A DNA stretch of 64,000 nucleotides from Chitinophagaceae bacterium IBVUCB1 (GTDB lineage: Bacteria > Bacteroidota > Bacteroidia > Chitinophagales > Chitinophagaceae), in contig NFUW01000002.1 in NCBI GenBank assembly GCA_002127285.1, positions 93,370 to 157,369 of the forward strand. The letters are read 5' to 3'. Made by a program: the position numbers and the translations under genes. Positions 49,356 through 58,224 of the stretch are shown in pieces; position 1 is the first letter of the stretch, and each line of letters begins with the position of its first letter. A model generated the notes under the pieces. That model did not search any database and was not told where the DNA came from. It saw only the letters and a list, made by a program, of their open reading frames with translations.

Positions 49356-50174
49356 ATGGAATTGACAGTAAAAGAAAAGCACCGATTGTTAGAACGGTAT
49401 GGAGCTTGGGCTATTGTTACAGGCGCTACATCTGGTATTGGGCTTGAGATTGCTATACAATTAGCATCTGCAGGATTTAATCTGATAATCAATGCGCGAG
49501 GTGCAGAAAGGCTGTTAGCCTTAGAAAATAGTTTGCGTGTACAGTATGGTGTTGATGTTATAGCTGTTGCTGCAGACCTTGCTACTGCCGCTGGCGTAGA
49601 GCAACTTGTGCGTGCGGTTAATGGTAAACAGATAGGTTTATTAGTAGCGTCAGCAGGGTATGGCACATCTGGTTTATTTACGGATAGTTCCCTTCATGCA
49701 GAGGTAGATATGCTGCGGGTAAATTGCGAGGCAGTATTGTCATTGGTACATTATTTTAGTATGCGGTTTTGTAATGCAGGCAGAGGGGGTATTGTTTTAT
49801 TGAGTTCGATAGTTGCATTTCAGGGTGTGCCTTATGCAGCGCATTATGCTGCTACCAAAGCTTATATACAATCGCTGGCAGAAGGGCTTAACGCAGAACT
49901 AAAGCTACGAGGTGTAGATGTATTGGCAGCTTGTCCGGGTCCTGTACGTAGTGGCTTTGGCAGGCGTGCAAATATGCAAATGAATATGTCATTAACGCCA
50001 TCGCAAATAGGAATACCAATACTGAACGCATTGGGCAGACGTAGTATAGTATTGCCTGGCTTGTTATCGAAATTGCTAACTTACGCATTACGCACTGTTC
50101 CGCGTAGTGTAAAAGTAAAGCTCATGCAAGGTATTATGGGCGGCATGACTAAACACCAGCGCGTAAAGGGATAA
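49356..50174 (+). CDS. SDR family NAD(P)-dependent oxidoreductase
   Basis: 272 residues. Cofactor site IVTGATSGIGLEIAIQLASA, VASAGYG in place of NNAG, active site with SSIVAF upstream and YAATKAYIQSLAEGL. The form with a C-terminal extension (SKLLTYALRTVPRSVKVKLM) resembles the DltE/YqjQ-like subgroup. Second gene after the SRPBCC protein, suggesting both act on one lipid or hydrophobic compound, which is inference. Confidence 0.9.
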   Translation: MELTVKEKHRLLERYGAWAIVTGATSGIGLEIAIQLASAGFNLIINARGAERLLALENSLRVQYGVDVIAVAADLATAAGVEQLVRAVNGKQIGLLVASAGYGTSGLFTDSSLHAEVDMLRVNCEAVLSLVHYFSMRFCNAGRGGIVLLSSIVAFQGVPYAAHYAATKAYIQSLAEGLNAELKLRGVDVLAACPGPVRSGFGRRANMQMNMSLTPSQIGIPILNALGRRSIVLPGLLSKLLTYALRTVPRSVKVKLMQGIMGGMTKHQRVKG

Positions 50175-50206
50175 ACATTTTTTGCCCAAACATTGTTTAC
50201 TGCTAC

Positions 50207-50683
50207 ATGAAGCCATATAAAGGGAAGCAGTTATTGCAAAAGCTGGAACCGCGTAAGGGAGCATACTATTATATATTAGTGCCGGCAGCCACAGTTGCCA
50301 AAATGCCTCAGCAGAAACGTACAAGATTGCTTTGCACAATTGATGGTAAAGTAGGTTATCGTTGCGGGCTAAACCACATGGGTGATGGCGATTTCTTTAT
50401 TATAGTGTCTACGAAAAACCTCAACGCGATTGGTAAAAAAGAGGGTGATATTATATCTTTTGTGTTGACGATAGATGAAAACCCATTAGGGGTGGAAATG
50501 CCTGAGGTGCTTGAAGCTTTATTGACACAAGATGAAGATGCGATGTCAGCTTACAACAAACTGACAGATGGCAAAAAACGCAGCCTGATGTATTATATTA
50601 TTCGTTTCAAAGATGTAGATAAACAAGTAAAAGCAGCTACAGATTTTTTGAGCGGCAGGGTAGTGCCTGGCAAGAAATCTTAA
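50207..50683 (+). CDS. DUF1905/YdeI-like protein
   Basis: 158 residues. The N-terminal DUF1905 beta barrel (GAYYYILVPAATVAKMPQQK, LLCTIDGKVGYRCGLNHMGD, GDFFIIVSTKNLNAIGKKEG) is followed by the YdeI/OmpD-like helical tail (PEVLEALLTQDEDAMSAYNK, KKRSLMYYIIRFKDVDKQVK). Function poorly known. Complete. Confidence 0.82.
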   Translation: MKPYKGKQLLQKLEPRKGAYYYILVPAATVAKMPQQKRTRLLCTIDGKVGYRCGLNHMGDGDFFIIVSTKNLNAIGKKEGDIISFVLTIDENPLGVEMPEVLEALLTQDEDAMSAYNKLTDGKKRSLMYYIIRFKDVDKQVKAATDFLSGRVVPGKKS

Positions 50684-51021
50684 CGTTTTTTCATTTATAC
50701 ATTGTTTATCTTTAGTATCTAAACATTTACAGCTATGCCGCAATATAATAGCATCTGGTGGAACGATAAGCAGCAGTAATGATATATTGTTGATAGTAGC
50801 CGTATTTGTAGCAGCACTATTATTGTTGCAAATAACCCCCGTTGTATTCAGACATACTAAAAGATTTCTGCAGCATAAATTGCCAATATTCAGAAAGCTA
50901 TAGCAGCCATTCTTAGTGGGTTATTCTCGGGATATTTCCCAGGCTTTTCAACATTTTTCAAGCATCCGTGCTTGAAGTAACTAATTTGAAATTCGGAATT
51001 AGATTTTCGGCATTTATCCCA
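50684..51021. other. Gene-poor stretch with a possible tiny membrane peptide
   Basis: No standard gene. One frame (about 50788-50902, TTG start only) encodes roughly 37 residues with a hydrophobic run LLIVAVFVAALLLLQITPVV and a basic end; another ATG near 50734 gives just 13 codons. A hairpin TCAAGCA-TCCG-TGCTTGA lies near 50958-50975, downstream of the next minus-strand gene. Confidence 0.35.
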
Positions 51022-52293
51022 TCATGTCTTTCTCGGCTTCTTCCTTGCTGCGGGAAAAAGCACATTATTCAATATCAACCTGTAGCCGGGCGATGTGGGG
51101 TGCAGGCTCAGGTCGGTAGGTGGGTCGCCTATTGAGTGTTCATAATCTTCTGGATCGTGGCCACCGTAGAATGTCCATGTGCCTTTGCCATATTCGCCGT
51201 GGATATAGCGTGCTTCGTTTTTCGGTTTGTAATCGCCCATTACCAGCACACTGGTTTTCAGCGTCTCTTTACGGAAAGCAGTTGTCTGTCCCATAAAACC
51301 CTTAACGGTTGTGGTATGATTTTGGCATAGCATGGTAGGCACAGGGTCGAACTTGGCAGAGAATGTAAATAGCGAAAAATAATCAACATCTGCTATTACC
51401 TGCCTGAAGTGTGTGTTGTCTATATCCGAAAACTCATACTCGTATGGATTGAGTGATATGCGGTAGTCTTTAAATGCAAAGCCCTGTGTATAGTCCAGTA
51501 TCTGTTGTGCATTAGGCGCTGCCGGGTCGCCGTCAAAGGGTACATCGCATATATCGGTAGCATAGGCACTCAGGCCAATATCATAGGTGTCTGTAGCACT
51601 GCACATGGCAAAGAGATATCCGCCACCTGCTACAAATTCCCGTATGCGTTTAGCCACTGCCAGTTTTAGCTGCGATACTTTCTTAAAGCCATGCTTCCGG
51701 GCCATTTCTTCGCTGTTGCGTACATCTTCCTGAAACCATGTAGTATTTTGGTATTGCGCCCAAAACTTACCGTACTGTCCTGTAAAGTCCTCGTGATGCA
51801 GGTGCAGCCAGTCATATTCTGGCAGTTTGCTTTCCAACACGGCATCGTCATATATTTTGTCGTAGGGTATCTCTGCGTATGTAAGCACCAGCGTTACGGC
51901 ATCATCCCACGGCTGCTTGCCTGGCGGAGTATATACGGCTATCTTAGGCGGCTTTTCCAGTTTGATGATGTCTGCATTGAAATCGGGGTTGGCTATTTTT
52001 TCTACCATTGCAAGGTATCTGGCATCGCTGATAATTTCATAGCTCACACCGCGAATCTTGCATAGCTTTTCTATCTCGTCTGCATTGTCCATACAAAAGC
52101 TGCCACCTTGGTAGTTAAGCATCCAGTCTACTTCCATACCGCCCTTCAACGCGGCGTATGCCACACCATATGCCTTCAGGTGGTTCACTTGGTTGTCGGC
52201 ATCCATAGGGATAAAGAGTTTGGATGCTGATGCATGCAAACATACCAGCATAGCCGCTGCGATGATTATATACTTTTTAACGTGATTGCTCAT
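51022..52293 (-). CDS. Secreted protein with glutamine-amidotransferase-like features
   Basis: 423 residues from ATG 52293. Signal peptide (KYIIIAAAMLVCLHASA). Features include KLFIPMDADNQVNHLKAYGV at the mature start, a segment IAVYTPPGKQPWDDAVTLVL, and FVAGGGYLFAMCSATDTYDI, where Gly-Gly-Gly...Cys in a strand-turn-helix recalls the class I amidotransferase/ThuA-like nucleophile elbow. Late HGEYGKGTWTFYGGHDPEDY. Similar Bacteroidota proteins are sometimes labelled asparagine synthetase B; I see no support for that activity. Confidence 0.55.
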   Translation of the reverse strand: MSNHVKKYIIIAAAMLVCLHASASKLFIPMDADNQVNHLKAYGVAYAALKGGMEVDWMLNYQGGSFCMDNADEIEKLCKIRGVSYEIISDARYLAMVEKIANPDFNADIIKLEKPPKIAVYTPPGKQPWDDAVTLVLTYAEIPYDKIYDDAVLESKLPEYDWLHLHHEDFTGQYGKFWAQYQNTTWFQEDVRNSEEMARKHGFKKVSQLKLAVAKRIREFVAGGGYLFAMCSATDTYDIGLSAYATDICDVPFDGDPAAPNAQQILDYTQGFAFKDYRISLNPYEYEFSDIDNTHFRQVIADVDYFSLFTFSAKFDPVPTMLCQNHTTTVKGFMGQTTAFRKETLKTSVLVMGDYKPKNEARYIHGEYGKGTWTFYGGHDPEDYEHSIGDPPTDLSLHPTSPGYRLILNNVLFPAARKKPRKT

Positions 52294-52387
52294 ATCGTCT
52301 GTAGCGTAATTTACACCATTCACCGGCACAAAAAATAACGTACTTCATTTTTAACAAGTATTTTTGCCTATCCGTAGTAAATAATAT

Positions 52388-53488
52388 ATGAGCCAATACA
52401 GCAATGCGCGCGCTATGCGGGCACTTATTAAAGCCAGCCTGCAGTCTATACTTAAAAGCCCCTCTGCCATTGTATTCAGCATTGCCTTTCCGTTGATATT
52501 TATATTGGTATTCGGCTTTTTGGGCAGTGGAGGCGGGCATGGCAGCCTGAAAGTGGCAGCTGCCCCGGATACTGATACCACAGGCGAGCTATATACCATA
52601 CTCCATAAAATACCCGAACTGAAATGGGTGGGGGGAGATAGCGCCTTCATCACCAAACAACTAAACGAGGGCGAACTGGCAGCTACCATTGCCATTACTC
52701 AGCATACAGATACCGCACTGCCAAAATACAGTATAATGCTGCATACGCCATCATCACAAATGGCGAACGTACAGCAATTGAAAGCCATCATCCATACCGT
52801 AGTGCAAACAATGGACCCCGAAATCGCCACACACTCGGCCAAACTTGCCTTAGTACAAGTGCAGGAAAATAAAGTGAGAGAATTCAGAATGATAGACTTT
52901 ATACTGCCCGGACAGTTGGGCTTCTCTTTATTGGCAGGTAGTGTATTCGGTACCGCGTTTGTATTCTTCAACCTGCGACAGACACTGGTACTGAAACGGT
53001 TTTTTGCAACGCCCGTACGCAAAGAATTTATTGTGCTAAGCGAGGGCATATCCCGTATGATATTTCAGTTGATGGGCGCATCTATAATTATTGCTGTAGG
53101 GCATTTTGCATTTGGTTATACACTCGTTAATGGCATAGTAACATATATAGAATTGATAACACTGAGCGCACTGGCTATTTTAGTGTTTATGGGTTTTGGT
53201 TTTATTGTTAGCGGCATTGCGAAGAGCGATGCAACGATTCCGCCATTTGCCAATATGATAACACTGCCTCAGTTTTTACTGGCAGGCACATTCTTTTCAA
53301 TAGATAATTTTCCAGGATGGCTGCAGCCTTTTTGTAAGGCATTACCGCTTACTTACCTCAACGATGCGATGCGCAAAGTAGCATTTGAAGGTGCCAATCT
53401 ATGGGATGTGAGGATAGACATACTACTGCTGCTGCTATGGGGTACGGTGCTGTATGTAGTTGCTGCGCGGGTGTTTAAGTGGGAGTAA
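52388..53488 (+). CDS. ABC-2 type transporter permease
   Basis: 366 residues. N-terminal TM (IVFSIAFPLIFILVFGFLG), large extracytoplasmic domain (about residues 50-170), then five TM segments including LGFSLLAGSVFGTAFVFFNL, ISRMIFQLMGASIIIAVGHF and the P-F-A-N-M / LPQFLLAGTFFSIDNFPGWL motif of ABC-2 exporters. No ATPase gene is adjacent, so the partner must lie elsewhere. The -7 box TATTTTTG (52359-52366) gives a 21-nt leader. Confidence 0.88.
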   Translation: MSQYSNARAMRALIKASLQSILKSPSAIVFSIAFPLIFILVFGFLGSGGGHGSLKVAAAPDTDTTGELYTILHKIPELKWVGGDSAFITKQLNEGELAATIAITQHTDTALPKYSIMLHTPSSQMANVQQLKAIIHTVVQTMDPEIATHSAKLALVQVQENKVREFRMIDFILPGQLGFSLLAGSVFGTAFVFFNLRQTLVLKRFFATPVRKEFIVLSEGISRMIFQLMGASIIIAVGHFAFGYTLVNGIVTYIELITLSALAILVFMGFGFIVSGIAKSDATIPPFANMITLPQFLLAGTFFSIDNFPGWLQPFCKALPLTYLNDAMRKVAFEGANLWDVRIDILLLLLWGTVLYVVAARVFKWE

Positions 53489-53506
53489 TTGCTTATCTTG
53501 CAATAT

Positions 53507-54511
53507 ATGAAACGTGCGTACTTATGCTTGTTGTATGTGCTTTATGTGCAAATAGCCGTGGCACAGCAGCCATTTGCCATAGTAGTACATGGCGGAGCAG
53601 GTTATTTCGGTAACCAGCCCGAAGCAGTGCAGGCGGCATACAAGGCTGCAATGCAGCGCGCAATAGATGCCGGCTACGATGTGCTTAGCAAAGGTGGCAG
53701 CGCGACAGATGCTGTAGAGCGCGCCGTGATGGTGTTGGAAGATGATAGCCTCTTTAACGCAGGCAAGGGCGCAGTCTTTACTCATGCAGGTACCAACGAA
53801 CTGGATGCCGCTATCATGGACGGCAGCAATATGAAAGCGGGTGCTGTAGCTGGGGTTACAACCATAAAGAACCCAATAACAGCCGCCCGTGCGGTGATGG
53901 ATAAAAGCATGCATGTAATGATGACGGGAAGGGGTGCGGAGCTGTTTGCCAGAGAGAACGGCTGCACCGTGGTAAAACCCGCATACTTCTACACAAAACA
54001 CAGTTGGGATGCGTTGCAAAACGCACTGCGTAAAGAACAAAAACAAAAGGAAACGAATAAAAAGAAAGCCATGCTGCAGCCCGATAACTACGATGAAAAA
54101 TACGGTACTGTCGGCGCGGTGGCATTAGATAAAAGCGGGCATCTGGCAGCGGCTACCAGTACTGGTGGTATGACGAACAAACGTCATGGGCGCGTAGGCG
54201 ATGCACCCATAATAGGTGCAGGCACATATGCCAATAATATCTGCGCCATCAGCTGCACAGGCTGGGGCGAATATTTTATACGATTGGTAATGGCAAAAAG
54301 CGTGAGCGACCGCATGGAACTAAAAGGCTCAACGATTGACGATGCTGCTAAAGACATGATACTGCAACAACTGCCATCACTTGGAGGCGATGGCGGGCTG
54401 ATAGGTATAGATAAGCAAGGCAATATCACCATGCCATTCAATACGGGTAGCATGTTTCGCGGGTATAAAAAATGGAATGGCGAGGGAGATGTAAAGATTT
54501 ATAAGGATTGA
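53507..54511 (+). CDS. Isoaspartyl peptidase/L-asparaginase (Ntn hydrolase), exported
   Basis: 334 residues from ATG 53507. Signal peptide (YLCLLYVLYVQIAVAQ). Ntn-hydrolase of the IaaA/ASRGL type: AIVVHGGAGYF, GYDVLSKGGSATDAVERAV, LDAAIMDGSNMKAGAVAGVT, and the self-cleavage site EKYGTVGAVALDKSG, where Thr becomes the nucleophile; ATSTGGMTNKRHGRVGDAPI follows. Releases isoaspartate from peptides or deaminates asparagine. It begins 18 nt after the permease stop, so they may be co-transcribed. Confidence 0.93.
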   Translation: MKRAYLCLLYVLYVQIAVAQQPFAIVVHGGAGYFGNQPEAVQAAYKAAMQRAIDAGYDVLSKGGSATDAVERAVMVLEDDSLFNAGKGAVFTHAGTNELDAAIMDGSNMKAGAVAGVTTIKNPITAARAVMDKSMHVMMTGRGAELFARENGCTVVKPAYFYTKHSWDALQNALRKEQKQKETNKKKAMLQPDNYDEKYGTVGAVALDKSGHLAAATSTGGMTNKRHGRVGDAPIIGAGTYANNICAISCTGWGEYFIRLVMAKSVSDRMELKGSTIDDAAKDMILQQLPSLGGDGGLIGIDKQGNITMPFNTGSMFRGYKKWNGEGDVKIYKD

Positions 54512-54603
54512 ATTTGATGATTACTATCCTGACATGTAATAGGTGCCGGATTTCACAATTTGCCTATTTATCAGCATCTTTGCCCACTCAAACGGCATAG
54601 GGT

Positions 54604-56232
54604 ATGAACCTTGAATTTAACAAGAACGAAGATGCTATGAAACTGGCTGTAAGCCAGATGAAACAACGCCACGCACAGGTGAGCCTGGGCGGTGGTAAGA
54701 AAGCAATAGAAAAAGCGCGTGAAAAGGGAAAGATGACACCCCGCGAGCGCATAGCATACCTTACAGATAAAGACAGCATATTTACCGAAATAGGTGCTTT
54801 TGCAGGGTGGGAGATGTATGCCGAGCATGGCGGTTGCCCTGCTGCGGGTACAGTGGCAGGCTTGGGTTATATACATGGCCGCCAGTGTGTGATAGTAGCC
54901 AACGATAATACGGTAAAAGCCGGTGCATGGTTTCCCATAACAGGTAAGAAAAATCTGCGCCTGCAAGAGATAGCTATGGAAAACAGGCTGCCTGTGGTGT
55001 ATATAGTAGATAGTGCAGGTGTGTATCTGCCAATGCAAGACGAGATTTTTCCAGACAAAGAACATTTTGGCCGCATTTTTCGCAATAATGCGCAGATGAG
55101 TGCTATGGGCATCAGCCAGATAGCTGCCGTAATGGGTAGCTGCGTGGCGGGTGGGGCATACCTGCCCATCATGAGCGATGAAACGCTGATGGTAGAGGGT
55201 AATGGTTCCATATTCCTTGCAGGGCCTTACTTAGTAAAAGCCGCTATTGGCGAAGATGCCGACCAGCAACAATTGGGTGGTGCTAAAATGCATACCGAGG
55301 TGAGTGGCATTGCCGATTATAAATTTGATACCGAGCAGCAGTGCCTTGACCAGGTTCGCCGCATTATAGAAAAGATGGGCGAGCAGCCGCGCGCGGGCTT
55401 TGACCGTGCCAAACCTGCCGAACCAACCAAAGACCCGAAAGAAATATACGGCTTGGTATCTGCCGACAATACAAAGGCATACGATGTGGTAGAGGTGATA
55501 GAGCGATTGGTTGATAATTCGGAGTTTGACCAGTTTAAGCAAGACTATGGCAAAACGATAGTGTGCGGATATGCACGTATAGACGGCTGGGCTGTAGGTA
55601 TTGTAGCCAATCAGCGCAAGATTGTAAAAAGCGGCAAGGGCGAAATGCAACTGGGCGGCGTTATATACAACGATAGTGCTGACAAAGCAGCCCGATTTAT
55701 ACAAAACTGCAATCAGAAGAAGATACCATTGGTGTTTCTGCAAGACGTTACAGGCTTTATGGTAGGTACGCGCAGTGAGCAAAGCGGCATTATTAAAGAT
55801 GGTGCCAAACTGGTAAATGCGGTATCGAACAGTGTAGTGCCGAAGATAACGATAGTGATAGGCAACTCTTACGGTGCAGGCAACTACGCCATGTGCGGCA
55901 AGGCATACGACCCGCGCTTCATATACGCATGGCCCAATGCCAAGATAGCCGTGATGGGTGGCGAGCAGGCAGCTAAAACATTACTGCAAATACAAGTAGC
56001 TGCCATGAAGAGCAAAGGGCAGGAGATAGATGCTGAGAAAGAAAAAGAACTGTTGAAGCAGATAACGGATAAATACACAGCGCAAACATCGGCATACTAC
56101 GCAGCCGCACGCCTATGGGTAGATGAGATAATAGACCCAATAACAACCCGCCGTGTGATAAGCGAAGGCATCAACGCTGCCAACCACAACCCCGATATAA
56201 AGGAGTTTAAGACGGGCGTGTTTCAGGTGTAG
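54604..56232 (+). CDS. Acyl-CoA carboxylase carboxyltransferase (beta) subunit
   Basis: 542 residues. Carboxyltransferase with the two crotonase-like halves: GTVAGLGYIHGRQCVIVAND, MGSCVAGGAYLPIMSDETLM (oxyanion Gly-Gly-Ala), FLQDVTGFMVGTRSEQSGII, and VIGNSYGAGNYAMCGKAYDP. Length and motifs place it with the propionyl-/methylcrotonyl-CoA carboxylase group; the 3-methylcrotonyl form is the better guess from the FLQDVTGFMVG and MCGKAYDPRF wording. The biotin-carrying alpha subunit is not in the window. Confidence 0.9.
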   Translation: MNLEFNKNEDAMKLAVSQMKQRHAQVSLGGGKKAIEKAREKGKMTPRERIAYLTDKDSIFTEIGAFAGWEMYAEHGGCPAAGTVAGLGYIHGRQCVIVANDNTVKAGAWFPITGKKNLRLQEIAMENRLPVVYIVDSAGVYLPMQDEIFPDKEHFGRIFRNNAQMSAMGISQIAAVMGSCVAGGAYLPIMSDETLMVEGNGSIFLAGPYLVKAAIGEDADQQQLGGAKMHTEVSGIADYKFDTEQQCLDQVRRIIEKMGEQPRAGFDRAKPAEPTKDPKEIYGLVSADNTKAYDVVEVIERLVDNSEFDQFKQDYGKTIVCGYARIDGWAVGIVANQRKIVKSGKGEMQLGGVIYNDSADKAARFIQNCNQKKIPLVFLQDVTGFMVGTRSEQSGIIKDGAKLVNAVSNSVVPKITIVIGNSYGAGNYAMCGKAYDPRFIYAWPNAKIAVMGGEQAAKTLLQIQVAAMKSKGQEIDAEKEKELLKQITDKYTAQTSAYYAAARLWVDEIIDPITTRRVISEGINAANHNPDIKEFKTGVFQV

Positions 56233-56254
56233 GTCGGGCCATCAGTTGTTTACA

Positions 56255-56293
56255 AACTTAAGCGCCACTAACTTAGTTAGTGGCGCTTAAGTT
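56255..56293. terminator. Strong bidirectional terminator between convergent genes
   Basis: Perfect 18-bp stem AACTTAAGCGCCACTAAC with its complement, loop TTA. It separates the carboxylase gene from the convergent barrel gene. Confidence 0.85.
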
Positions 56294-56310
56294 GTATCTA
56301 TTATTGTTTA

Positions 56311-57114
56311 CTACCTTCTCCAGCCTGCAGAGCCCGGCATGATTATTAATGAGATGGTATAACCCATGGGACCCGAAGATGTGGTACGCCTGTAGCCCAA
56401 TATCTGGTCTTGTGTACCTTCTTTAATAATAGTTTCCTGCCTGTCTGCCAAAATCAAATTACCAAAGTATGCCATGCCTCGCAGTTTGAATGCTATGCCC
56501 GCGAAAAAACCTGCTTCAACTTTTAAGTACGAAAGTATTTTAGTCTCCTGATCAATGCTTTTAGAGCCTTCAGATTCGAACCCGGTAGACTGTATGTAAG
56601 TTGGTAAAATACCCACACCGGCGGTAAACATTGTTTTATATTCTTTGCTTTGTACTGCATCGCCGCCCATTTTAAAATCAATACCTATTGGTACGCTTAT
56701 AAAAGCTGTTTCCAAGTCTTTTTGCAATACAGTAGGACCCACAAATACAGTATCATGTGTTAGCATAGCGTTGATATAACTAACGCCGGCACTGATTGCG
56801 AAACATGAACGTTTGCTGAAGCGTGCTACGGGAAAATAAGCATCAAGTGACAATGCCATAGAACCACTTGTGCGTAATGATGCAGATGTACTGAAAAATT
56901 GGTTGGTAACACTACGGTAAGTAAACTCAGCCTTATCAAACATGAAATGCCTGCCATAACCCAAAGAGATACGCTGCCATAAAGGGTAGCGACCTTTTTC
57001 TTTTTGGTTATTATATTCTATCCGCTTGTTTAGTCGGTGTAATTGAGCGTCTGCATCAGATGCTATGCATAGGACAGATAGTGCAAGAACTATTTTTTTA
57101 ATATTCATCATCAA
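56311..57114 (-). CDS. Outer membrane beta-barrel protein, function unknown
   Basis: 267 residues. Signal peptide (IKKIVLALSVLCIASDADA, then QLHRL). Repeated amphipathic strands: RISLGYGRHFMFDKAEFTY, FAISAGVSYINAMLTHDTVF, FISVPIGIDFKMGGDAV, MFTAGVGILPTYIQSTGF and a late GYTISLIIMPGSAGWRR. Similar to PorT-like small barrels of Bacteroidota, but I cannot assign it to a known system. Two extra Met codons precede MNIKK at 57108. Confidence 0.68.
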   Translation of the reverse strand: MMMNIKKIVLALSVLCIASDADAQLHRLNKRIEYNNQKEKGRYPLWQRISLGYGRHFMFDKAEFTYRSVTNQFFSTSASLRTSGSMALSLDAYFPVARFSKRSCFAISAGVSYINAMLTHDTVFVGPTVLQKDLETAFISVPIGIDFKMGGDAVQSKEYKTMFTAGVGILPTYIQSTGFESEGSKSIDQETKILSYLKVEAGFFAGIAFKLRGMAYFGNLILADRQETIIKEGTQDQILGYRRTTSSGPMGYTISLIIMPGSAGWRR

Positions 57115-57242
57115 ACGATTTGCTTGTTATCTAATAGATGTAATAGCTAAAATAGTTGAAAAGTACCGCAATGCAAATGAATTATAGAGAGTTTTTTGCT
57201 CCCGTGGTTAAAACATACGTGGTAGGGCTTTATTGTTTTCTT

Positions 57243-57250
57243 TACATTTA
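57243..57250 (+). promoter_or_regulatory. -7-like box 4 nt from the ABC ATPase ATG
   Basis: TACATTTA (7 of 8), then CAAT and ATG 57255. Confidence 0.5.
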
Positions 57251-57254
57251 CAAT

Positions 57255-58031
57255 ATGATTGAGGTGAAAAACGTACGCAAAGCCTTTAACGATAAAGTGG
57301 TACTGGAAGATGTATCTGCACAGATGCTGCCCGGTAAAACCAATCTGATAATAGGCAGCAGCGGTAGTGGCAAAACAGTGCTGATGAAGTGCATGATAGG
57401 ACTGTACAAACCAGATAGCGGACAGGTGCTGTACGAGGGTACGGATATAACCAATATGGAAGACAAAGACTTGAAAGAAATACGCAAACAGATAGGTATG
57501 CTTTTTCAGGGTAGTGCGTTGTTTGATAGTATGGATGTGGAGCATAATATCCGTTTCCCCTTGGATATGTTTACCAAATCTACATTGGGCGAAAAGCGCA
57601 AAAGGGTAGATGAGGTGCTGCACCGAGTAAACCTGGAAGGTGTAAATAAGAAGTTTCCTGCCGAGCTGAGTGGTGGTATGAAGAAGCGGGTAGCACTGGC
57701 ACGTGCCATAGTGTTGAACCCCAAATACTTGTTTTGCGACGAGCCCAATTCAGGGCTGGATCCGCAAACATCGCTGGTGATAGATAAACTGATAAAAGAA
57801 ATAACGCTGGAGTTTAACATCACCACCATTGTGAATACCCATGATATGAATACCGTGATGGAAAGCGGCGACAACATCGTGTATATGTACAAAGGGCGCA
57901 AGCAATGGCAGGGTAGTAGCAAAGACATCATCTTTAGCGATGATAAGCTGCTGGACGATTTCATCTTTGCTTCCGACTTTTTGTACAAAGCCAAAGAAAT
58001 GAGCCGCTTGGAAGCCCAAAAGAATACATAA
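57255..58031 (+). CDS. ABC transporter ATPase, MlaF-like
   Basis: 258 residues from ATG 57255 (MIEVKNVRKAF). Walker A IIGSSGSGKTVLMKCMIGLY, Q-loop GMLFQGSALFDSMDVEHNI, signature ELSGGMKKRVALARAIVL, Walker B YLFCDEPNSGLDP with QTS, H-loop TIVNTHDMNTV. The FQGSALFDSMDV and EPNSGLDPQTS wording is that of MlaF/MKL ATPases that power phospholipid transport across the envelope. The usual MlaE permease and MlaD genes are not adjacent here. Confidence 0.92.
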   Translation: MIEVKNVRKAFNDKVVLEDVSAQMLPGKTNLIIGSSGSGKTVLMKCMIGLYKPDSGQVLYEGTDITNMEDKDLKEIRKQIGMLFQGSALFDSMDVEHNIRFPLDMFTKSTLGEKRKRVDEVLHRVNLEGVNKKFPAELSGGMKKRVALARAIVLNPKYLFCDEPNSGLDPQTSLVIDKLIKEITLEFNITTIVNTHDMNTVMESGDNIVYMYKGRKQWQGSSKDIIFSDDKLLDDFIFASDFLYKAKEMSRLEAQKNT

Positions 58032-58224
58032 CGTAACTACTTGTTTTGTGTTTCTTTAACTATCCATTAAACAATTAGGATGGGTTATAATTTTACGCCA
58101 TAATACCATATATTACAGTCTGCTTTATTTGGTATTATTTTCAATCGTGCGCAAAAGCTATATGCATCACCATGTATTATAATAACCATAGTAATAGCAT
58201 TACAACATATTTAACTATTGAATT
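58032..58224. other. Upstream region of the giant SprB-repeat gene
   Basis: No gene. It contains an inverted pair AATACCA (about 58102) / TGGTATT (about 58130) around an A/T-rich centre, and A/T-rich DNA up to the ATG. No clear TAnnTTTG box stands close to the start, unlike many genes nearby. Confidence 0.35.

Noticed and set aside
52388..58031. The ABC-2 permease and the MlaF-like ATPase as one transporter
   Set aside because: The ATPase motifs are of the Mla/MKL type, which pairs with MlaE permeases, not with ABC-2 permeases, and four genes separate them.
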